DNA of 64,000 nucleotides, taken from assembly GCA_964502005.1 (NCBI GenBank), contig CAZCUX010000017.1:62001-126000 (forward strand). Reading direction: 5' to 3'. Source of the stretch: CAJWOS01 sp964502005. GTDB lineage: Bacteria; Myxococcota_A; UBA796; UBA2385. The notes under the pieces were generated by a model. It was not told the origin of the DNA, did not search any database, and saw nothing but the letters and a program-made list of their open reading frames with translations. Each line of letters starts with the position of its first letter. The stretch's first letter is position 1. This document shows positions 7,315 to 14,256 of the stretch, one piece after another. A program made the position numbers and the translations under genes.

Positions 7315-9744
7315 TCAAGGTTCCGGCCAGCATCTCGCCAAACGAAACCCAAGACTCTCGCGACGATGCTCAAGACGCCGTCCTGTTCGGAAACCACACG
7401 TTCCGACATCGCCTTCGTAGTTCCAGGCCCCTCCGCGTACGGTGGCCTCTTCCGTTGGTCCCGCGGCGCGGAACACGGGACGGTCGTTGGCAATCCGCGG
7501 CCCGGCGGGATCGTAGGCGTCGAGGCACCAATCTTGCACGTTGCCCGCCATTCCGCGGACTCCGTAGGGGCTTTGGTCGAGGGGGTGTGCGAGAATGCCC
7601 GCGGGGAGCACGCGTCCGGGGGTGCCGCCGCGTACACATGCCCAAGAGAGGTCGAGGGTGTCTCCCCATGGCCACGTCCGCCCATCGACGCCGCGTGCTG
7701 CTTTCTCCCACTCGAGTTCCCATGGGAGACGCCAAGGAAGGCCGGTGCGGCGCGCCTCCCACTGCGCGAAGGCTTCGGCGGCGAAGCGGTCGATGAGAAA
7801 TACGGGCCAGTCGGGTTCCCAGATGTCGCCGTCGGGGTCGGGGAGCAGCCGGTGGCGTCCGTCGGCCCCTCGTCCGACCACAGGAACGCCATCTTCGCCG
7901 GATGCTCCCTGCCAGCGGGGGATACAGGCGTTTGCCAACTCTGTGCGTCCCTCAGACACGAGCGCATCGAGAAACTCGAGATAGCGGGCATTGGTGACGG
8001 GATGGCGCTCGATGATGAAGCCGTCGACCCACACCCGCCGCCGGGGACCAGAAGCGGACCACTGGCGGTCGCCACCGACCACGCACCAGCCAGGGGGCAC
8101 GTACACGTCGTTTCGGCCCAGGGCGGTGCCGGTTGGCAACGGAATGGGGCAGTCGAAGGGCGCCCCTGGAGGTGCGGAGCCGGTGCGCTGGTTGCGCTCG
8201 ACGAAAATGGGGTAACGAACGAGATTTCGATTGGGAGCGGAAAGCTCGATGACCCAGCTTCCTTGTCCCAAGCGAAGGTCAATGAGCGGCGTTCGACCGA
8301 GGTCGGCCTCGAAGTGGTCGACGATGCGGCGGTCTTCGGTCACACACCGGTACAACAGCGCCCGTGCGGAAGGGGCGGTAAACAACGTGACCAATCCGTC
8401 GCTTTGCTCCCATGCGGTGAAGCGTTCGGGGTGAACGGCGCGGAGCAATGCGCCCCAACGTGCGGCATCGGCGAGGTTTCGTTGGTTCTCCGCGGAGGCG
8501 AGCTGGCCTTCGTAGCGGTCGGCGAGCGCGTGGCGCGCTTCGGCCAGCTCAGGTGCTTCGGCCAGCGCGGCGCGTAGCTGCTCGATGCCTTGCACCTCTG
8601 CTACTTCGACCTCCAAAGCCAGCGCGCGTGCGTGGTCTTCGGCGGTCCATGCCTTTCGCTTGATCTCGATATCGGACCACGGCTTGAGGGGACGTTGGAG
8701 TGCGATTGCGCGTAGGCGTGCATCTTCAGACTGTTTTCGCAACTGGTCAGCCACCACGAGCTGCTCGCGCGCGGTCGAAACATACGCCAGCGCGCGTTCA
8801 CGGCGCCGTGCACCTTCCTGGAATACGCGCACCCGCGCGACGACGGCGCCTGCATCCGCGGGACGCAGCGCGGGTTCTCGCGCGGTGCAGGCAGCACACA
8901 ACTCGAGCAGCTCTCCGGGCACGGGGCGGTTCAGTTCCCGCAAGGCCGGTACGCCTTCGCGCGCGCGGGCGACGAGCTCCGGTATCGGCGCGTCGTCCCA
9001 AAAAGGGGGTTGACCCGTCAACAGCTCTCTTAGAAGTAACCCGAGGCTATACACATCCGACCGTGCATCGAGTCCCGCGAAGCCACCATCGGCTTGTTCT
9101 GGTGACATATACTGCGGTGTACCAGCGATTGGCCCGCGGCGAACCCGACGGGGCGGCGGGCCAACCCGCGCGAGCCCCCAGTCCATGACCAGCGCTTCGC
9201 CCCACGGACCGACCATAATGTTTGCAGGCTTCAAGTCGCGGTGCACCACCTCGGAGGCGTGGGCAAACGCGAGCGTTTCCGCGACGTGGCGCCAAATGTC
9301 AACCGCGCGCTGAAGAGTCCATCCATCGCTGGTTTGCCCCCATTCGTCGGGCGGTGAAGCGCGATGAAGCGCGTCGATGAGGTCTGCCCAGGTTTGTCCC
9401 CGCACTTCACGCATCGTAAAAAAGACACGACCATCGGGCGTCCGGCCAAGCTCATGCACGGGCACCACGCCGGGATGGTCCAAACGACCTGTGACTTTGG
9501 CTTCGGCCAGAAAACGGCTTTCCGCGCCCGGTGACCCTGCGAGGTGGGGGTGGATGAGCTTCATGGCGACCGCGCGCTCTAGCTCGGTATCGTAGACGCG
9601 ACGGACTTCTGCCATTCCGCCCGCTGCGAGAAACGCGAGGTCTTGGTAGCGCGGCGGCAGAAGCAATGCGGGCGTGGTCGGCGCGCCGGTCGTGTCCCAT
9701 GGAACGAGGGTCTCTTGGCTTCCGGGCGGACGGTCGGCGGACAT
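7315..9744 (-). CDS. Ser/Thr protein kinase fused to an FGE-sulfatase domain
   Basis: The 809-residue protein opens with a Hanks-type kinase domain (about 32-310): glycine loop LAAGGMAEV, ATP-binding lysine in AMKLI (K62), HRDLKPAN at 168-175, DWG at 188-190 in place of DFG, and SPE for APE. A helical linker (about 310-430) and an intermediate beta-rich region follow. From about residue 540 there is a formylglycine-generating-enzyme-like domain (PPGWCVVGGD, RHPVTNARYLEFLDAL, LPWELEWEKAARG, GMAGNVQDWCLD, VRGGAW, GFRLAR). No membrane helix is evident, so the protein is probably cytoplasmic. Kinase-FGE fusions are known in myxobacteria and planctomycetes; most such FGE domains are thought to be non-catalytic sensors or binding modules. 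The DWG variant keeps the metal-binding Asp. Confidence 0.9.
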   Translation of the reverse strand: MSADRPPGSQETLVPWDTTGAPTTPALLLPPRYQDLAFLAAGGMAEVRRVYDTELERAVAMKLIHPHLAGSPGAESRFLAEAKVTGRLDHPGVVPVHELGRTPDGRVFFTMREVRGQTWADLIDALHRASPPDEWGQTSDGWTLQRAVDIWRHVAETLAFAHASEVVHRDLKPANIMVGPWGEALVMDWGLARVGPPPRRVRRGPIAGTPQYMSPEQADGGFAGLDARSDVYSLGLLLRELLTGQPPFWDDAPIPELVARAREGVPALRELNRPVPGELLELCAACTAREPALRPADAGAVVARVRVFQEGARRRERALAYVSTAREQLVVADQLRKQSEDARLRAIALQRPLKPWSDIEIKRKAWTAEDHARALALEVEVAEVQGIEQLRAALAEAPELAEARHALADRYEGQLASAENQRNLADAARWGALLRAVHPERFTAWEQSDGLVTLFTAPSARALLYRCVTEDRRIVDHFEADLGRTPLIDLRLGQGSWVIELSAPNRNLVRYPIFVERNQRTGSAPPGAPFDCPIPLPTGTALGRNDVYVPPGWCVVGGDRQWSASGPRRRVWVDGFIIERHPVTNARYLEFLDALVSEGRTELANACIPRWQGASGEDGVPVVGRGADGRHRLLPDPDGDIWEPDWPVFLIDRFAAEAFAQWEARRTGLPWRLPWELEWEKAARGVDGRTWPWGDTLDLSWACVRGGTPGRVLPAGILAHPLDQSPYGVRGMAGNVQDWCLDAYDPAGPRIANDRPVFRAAGPTEEATVRGGAWNYEGDVGTCGFRTGRRLEHRRESLGFRLARCWPEP

Positions 9745-10039
9745 GTATGGCGTGCTCGTTGCGCAGGGGAGGGGAGTCTACCTCTTGTGGAGGACGTTGG
9801 GCCAATCGAAGGTGGGGGCGCCTCGCTTCCGCGCGTTGACGCGGGAGTTTGGGGGCGCTGGGACGGACGATTGGGGAGCGCATTCGACGGCGAGGGGCCG
9901 CCGCGGGTGCGCGTGCAGCGGCATCGCACATCGAGAGCCGGGTGCGTTGGGTGGGCGGGTGCGCGGGCGATGGGGAACCAGAACGGTAGGGGCGCGTCGT
10001 TTGGGCGCGGAGCAGCGCGGGCACCCCGATGAAGCCACA

Positions 10040-11953
10040 TTAGTTCGGGGACGCGGGAGGTCCTTCTTGGAGCGCGAGACGGTCGCGAAAACGGTTGACA
10101 ATCTGGTCGAAGTCGGGGCGTCGAATCGGCTTGGTGATGAACTCATCCATTCCCGACCGGAGGGACTCTTCGCGGGCCTCGGGGCGGACATCGGCGGACA
10201 GACCCACCACCAGCACCCTATGGTTGGCCGGTTCCCGCAGTCGGATGCGGCGCGTGGCCTCGAAGCCATCGACTTCGGGCATTTGGCAGTCCATCAAAAT
10301 GAGGTCCCACTGTTGGGACAGCGCGAGCGAGGCGGCGTTGGCTCCCGACTCTTCCGTCCGAACGTGGTGTCCCCAGCTTTCGAGGAGCAGCCCTTGTACT
10401 TTTCGATTGACCGGATTGTCGTCCACCACCAGGATTCGTAGGTTTTTTGGGTGAAATGTCTTCTCCTCTGTGCTCTCTTGCTGTCGTTCGCCGATGTCGC
10501 ACGGCAATCGAAGCGTAAATTCGGAGCCACGTCCGGGCGTAGAGGCCACCCCAATCGTGCCGCCCATGCCCTCGGTGAGCTGCCGCACAATCGTGAGGCC
10601 GAGCCCGCTCCCCCCAAATCGGCGGGTGGTGCTAGATTCAAGCTGGGAGAACGGCTGGAAGAGATTGCCGATGTTCTCGGGGAGGATGCCGATGCCGGTG
10701 TCAGAGACGACCATTACGAGGTGATTGTCTTTGTAGTCGGCGTGAACTCCTACGGTTCCTCGTTCCGTGAACTTCACCGCATTTCCGAGGAGGTTGACCA
10801 CCAACTGGCCGATGCGCGTGGGGTCGCCGACGAGGACGGCGGGCACGGAGTCTGCAACGGAAAGCTCGAACCGAAGGGCCCGCTCGGAGGCGAGCAACGC
10901 GAGGCCGCGGGTCCAGCGTTGGAGCGCCGGTCGCACTTCGAAGGGCACGCTTTGAAATTGCATGGCTCCTTGTTCGAGACGTGCGTGGTCGAGGATGTCG
11001 TTGATAAGCGTGAGCAGTCCTTCGGCGCTGTCGACGAGGGTTGTGACGAGCTCTTTTTGTTCCTCTTTTGTCTTTGATTCCTCAATGAGACGTGCGGCGC
11101 AAATCACGCCATTGAGGGGAGTGCGCAGCTCGTGGCTCATCGTGGCCAAAAAGCGGCCTTGGGTTTCCGCCGAGATGCGGGCCGCTTGCTCGGCTTGAAT
11201 GTGCTCTTGGTTTTCTTTGTCCAGTTGGCGAATCTTGAGAATCAGGCGTTGAAGGGCGTCATGATGCAGACGTAAAAACGCCGTGGTGGTCGTGATAATG
11301 ACGACTTGAAAGGTGATGAGGGTTGGAATTCGTGCGCTGTATTCGGCGAGGTTGCCGCGCATGTCTGCAATCCAGCCTCGCGCATGACCGTAGGCGACAA
11401 TCGCGGTTGCGAGGGGCGAAAGCGTGGACCAGACCCAAATGCCCCGCGGGCCGCCGAACAGACCCCCGAGCAGCGGCAGAATCATCACGAACAAAATCGC
11501 CGTTCCGTACACGCCGGGTCCACTGATAGAAGCCCACAACGATGCAACATAAAGCGCAGTGAGGATGGTGTTGCTCGCGGCGACGGCGCGACCGCTGCGA
11601 ATCAACCAAACAATGACCGGCGAAAAAGAAAGTGCGAGAAGTTCGGCGCGAACGGCGTGGTTGTGGCCCAGAGTCCAGGATCGAATGAGCAGCACAGTAC
11701 CCGCGATGACGCAGACCGCGAAAAGAACGCGTGCACCAAGTAGGCGAAAGTGTTGGTCGTCGACCGTCAGGGCGCGTTCGCGTTCAGTGGGCACAAAAGA
11801 ATCCGCGTGTGGGCTGCGAGACCCGTTGCTAGAATTCGGGATATCGGATTTTGAGGGGCCGCATGTAGCGGTTCCTGTCGTTTCGTGCACACGCGCGTTG
11901 GTGACCTTGTTTTGCACTTTTGGGACCGGTGGATGAACGCACAACCCAGCCAT
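10040..11953 (-). CDS. Hybrid sensor histidine kinase with receiver domain
   Basis: The 637-residue protein has about six membrane helices (roughly 73-228), a short coiled coil, a HisKA domain with MSHELRTPLNG (phospho-acceptor H274), a HATPase domain (NAVKF at 391, DTGIG at 418, GSGLGL at 448) and a C-terminal receiver (DD at 511-512, phospho-acceptor D555 in LILMDCQMPEVDG, then ITKP). The ATG at 11953 has GAGG five bases upstream but overlaps the start of the divergent gene by 21 bases. A GTG at 11794 is an alternative that would remove the low-complexity N-terminus. There is no output domain and no adjacent response regulator, so phosphate must pass to an unlinked partner. Confidence 0.9.
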   Translation of the reverse strand: MAGLCVHPPVPKVQNKVTNARVHETTGTATCGPSKSDIPNSSNGSRSPHADSFVPTERERALTVDDQHFRLLGARVLFAVCVIAGTVLLIRSWTLGHNHAVRAELLALSFSPVIVWLIRSGRAVAASNTILTALYVASLWASISGPGVYGTAILFVMILPLLGGLFGGPRGIWVWSTLSPLATAIVAYGHARGWIADMRGNLAEYSARIPTLITFQVVIITTTTAFLRLHHDALQRLILKIRQLDKENQEHIQAEQAARISAETQGRFLATMSHELRTPLNGVICAARLIEESKTKEEQKELVTTLVDSAEGLLTLINDILDHARLEQGAMQFQSVPFEVRPALQRWTRGLALLASERALRFELSVADSVPAVLVGDPTRIGQLVVNLLGNAVKFTERGTVGVHADYKDNHLVMVVSDTGIGILPENIGNLFQPFSQLESSTTRRFGGSGLGLTIVRQLTEGMGGTIGVASTPGRGSEFTLRLPCDIGERQQESTEEKTFHPKNLRILVVDDNPVNRKVQGLLLESWGHHVRTEESGANAASLALSQQWDLILMDCQMPEVDGFEATRRIRLREPANHRVLVVGLSADVRPEAREESLRSGMDEFITKPIRRPDFDQIVNRFRDRLALQEGPPASPN

Positions 11954-13447
11954 CCAACCCTCGTCCCTGTGTGGATTCTTGCCTTGGTGTGGGGGGTGTT
12001 GCCTGCGGTTCCTTCGCTGCTCGAAGGGCAGCTATTGGGGCAGCCATATACCGACCTCTACCCCTCCGTCTGGGGAACATGGGTGGCGGCCGAGGCGGCT
12101 CCGGCGGTGGTGACGTCCACTACCCTACTGGCGTGGCCCGAGGGCATGGGGTTCTACTTTTCGTCTCCCATCAAAGGGCTCTTGGCGGCATTGTTGCTGC
12201 CATGGCTCGGGCTTCCTGCAACGTGGAATGTGTTGGTTATCGCTGCCCGCGTTGCGACGGTCGGCTTGGCGGGGCACGCAGCGCGGGCGTGGGGCCTGCA
12301 GACCGCTGGCGCATTGACCGTCGCCGGTGCTTGGGGCTGCTCGGCAGTGTTTCAAGGGTACGCCGTAGAAGGAATTGTCGAAGGAACGGATGGCTGGCCA
12401 TTGGCGTTGTGGGCCTGGGCCGTTGCGAAGGACAAGCGGTGGGTAGCGGTTCTCTCGCTTGCATTGTGTGTTGGCGCGTCGTGGTACTTGGGGGCGGTGG
12501 CCTGCCTCCTGGCTGTGTTTGCCGGACTTCGGCATCGAGCGGGTTGGTGGAGCCTCGCAGGCATCGGACTCGCTCTGCCCGCGGTGTTGGCGTTTGCCGG
12601 TGCGTTTGGGGGCGGACCTCCGCTCGATGCGTCCGTGCGTGCCGCGATGGGAGCCCATTTGCGCATCCCGACGCCCGGTGTAACAGAAGGTCTAAACCCA
12701 TTTGCAATTACGGCATACTTTGGGTTTATTCTGATGGCAATGTCCGTGTTTGCGAGACAGAGGTGGGCGTTGCTTGCCCTCATCCCAGCGGTGTTGAGCC
12801 TGGGAGAAGGCCCATGGTACGCGCTCCCTGTGCTGTCCGCGCTTCGTTTTCCGTATCGGTGGCATTTGGCGACCCTTGCTGTCGCAAGTTTGGCCGCAGG
12901 CACGTGGGCGGACCGATTTGCGGGCAAGCGGGGTTGGTTGTTTGGTCCTTTGATTGTTATTGAAGTTGTGTTATTATCGCCGATTGAGCCCTTGATTCCG
13001 GGTGCGGAAGCGCGCGTTCCCGCCCTCTACGACAAGGTGACTGGCGTCGTGGTAGACGTGCCAGGGCCGGTTGCTTTGCCTCCGGGAGAGGTCAACTTGT
13101 CGCGGCCGCGGGCGCGTTGGTTTCAGTATGCACAAACCGTTCACGGCCAGCCAACGATTTGGGTGTTGGACTTCAACAGCGTTGGCGCCCATGGCGCACC
13201 CAATCCAATACGGGAGTCTGTCTTCGCGGACTTGCGTCGGTACGACCGCGTTGCCGGTGGAACAGGCGAAGGGGACGTGCCGAGCGACCTCGTGGTCCGT
13301 TTGCGGTCATTGGACGTGACGCACCTCGTGCTACACCGAAAGATTCCGGGCGCGGTTGGAATCGCGAGACTTCGTGCTGGTTTGGAAGCCCAAGGTGCCG
13401 TGATAGAGGACGATGATGGCGAGCGTTGGTTGATGCGGCTCCCGTGA
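11933..13447 (+). CDS. Polytopic membrane protein, paralogue of the 4042 gene
   Basis: The 504-residue protein starts at 11933; an upstream in-frame GTG at 11885 is possible. It has about ten hydrophobic helices with a short soluble C-terminal part. Motifs shared with the gene at 4042 include LRFPYRWHLATLA (versus LRFPVRVAWAGVL), a GHAARAWG segment (versus TSAARTFG) and a VEG-containing loop. A large membrane glycosyltransferase of GT-C type is the best structural analogy, but the conserved acidic loop motif of that fold was not located. It is divergent from the hybrid kinase, with overlapping 5' ends. Confidence 0.55.
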   Translation: MNAQPSHPTLVPVWILALVWGVLPAVPSLLEGQLLGQPYTDLYPSVWGTWVAAEAAPAVVTSTTLLAWPEGMGFYFSSPIKGLLAALLLPWLGLPATWNVLVIAARVATVGLAGHAARAWGLQTAGALTVAGAWGCSAVFQGYAVEGIVEGTDGWPLALWAWAVAKDKRWVAVLSLALCVGASWYLGAVACLLAVFAGLRHRAGWWSLAGIGLALPAVLAFAGAFGGGPPLDASVRAAMGAHLRIPTPGVTEGLNPFAITAYFGFILMAMSVFARQRWALLALIPAVLSLGEGPWYALPVLSALRFPYRWHLATLAVASLAAGTWADRFAGKRGWLFGPLIVIEVVLLSPIEPLIPGAEARVPALYDKVTGVVVDVPGPVALPPGEVNLSRPRARWFQYAQTVHGQPTIWVLDFNSVGAHGAPNPIRESVFADLRRYDRVAGGTGEGDVPSDLVVRLRSLDVTHLVLHRKIPGAVGIARLRAGLEAQGAVIEDDDGERWLMRLP

Positions 13448-13572
13448 TTGTGCGCGTGCCCCGGCGCGTGGCCTTGATAGAAGTGGTAGGTGCCCATGAG
13501 GGTAAAGGGACCGGTGCGATGTGCCGTAGTGACGTTGCCCGTTTTGGTCTTCTTTCGATTTGTGAGCCGATA

Positions 13573-14052
13573 ATGATGAGCGAGCCCGTAGTTCACCTCC
13601 AATGGACGCCGTTTCACCGCCTTTCCGTGGTGGAGCTGTATGCGCTGCTTCGTTTGCGGCAGGAGGTTTTTGTGGTCGAGCAGACGTGCGTGTTTTTGGA
13701 TGCCGACGGTGAAGACGAGCATTGTATGCATCTTTTGGCTTGGGACGGCGACCAACTGCTGGGATATTTGCGCGTGTTTCCGCCCGGATCGCGTGGGGCG
13801 GCGGAGGGGGTGATTGGTCGGGTCGTGGTCGCACCGATAGCGCGGGGCAAGGGGCTGGCGCGGCGAATGATGCACGAGGCCCATGCCCGTGTCTTTACGT
13901 CCTATGGAGATGTACCCATATTTTTGTCGGCGCAGTCCCATTTGGCGCCATTTTATGGCTCACTTGGGTATCTGGTATGTGGTGAAGGGTATGACGAAGA
14001 TGGAATCCCGCACCTGCCCATGCGTCGTCCACAGTCGATGGGGGAACAGTAA
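13573..14052 (+). CDS. elaA: ElaA-family GNAT N-acyltransferase
   Basis: Starting at the first of two adjacent ATGs at 13573, the 159-residue protein matches ElaA along its whole length: YALLRLRQEVFVVEQ near the N-terminus, then DADGEDEHCMHLLAW, the acetyl-CoA-binding stretch VIGRVVVAPIARGKGLARRM, AQSHLAPFYGSLGY and the terminal EDGIPHLPM motif. ElaA is a small cytoplasmic acyltransferase of the GNAT superfamily whose physiological substrate is unsettled. An in-frame GTG at 13426 would start inside the upstream gene and adds 49 residues with no family match. It lies 125 bases after the membrane protein gene. Confidence 0.9.
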   Translation: MMSEPVVHLQWTPFHRLSVVELYALLRLRQEVFVVEQTCVFLDADGEDEHCMHLLAWDGDQLLGYLRVFPPGSRGAAEGVIGRVVVAPIARGKGLARRMMHEAHARVFTSYGDVPIFLSAQSHLAPFYGSLGYLVCGEGYDEDGIPHLPMRRPQSMGEQ

Positions 14053-14256
14053 GCGGTAAGGGTGCATAGATGTCGATACAGTGGATATTATCGTCATCCA
14101 CGGTACGAGTGGTTTGTGGGCTTTGTGTGTGTTAGAAATATATCGCATACGAATTTTGCGCGACCGCACCAGCAAATATACCATAGTCGTTTTGGCCCAA
14201 TGCGTGCCGTCTTTTGGGGATCCTAGCGTATGAAGTAAGCGTAGATTTTCCCTCGC

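Noticed and set aside
14081..14101. GTGGAT...ATCCAC inverted repeat after elaA
   Set aside because: Short stem with a nine-base A+T-rich loop and no U-run; not supported as a terminator.
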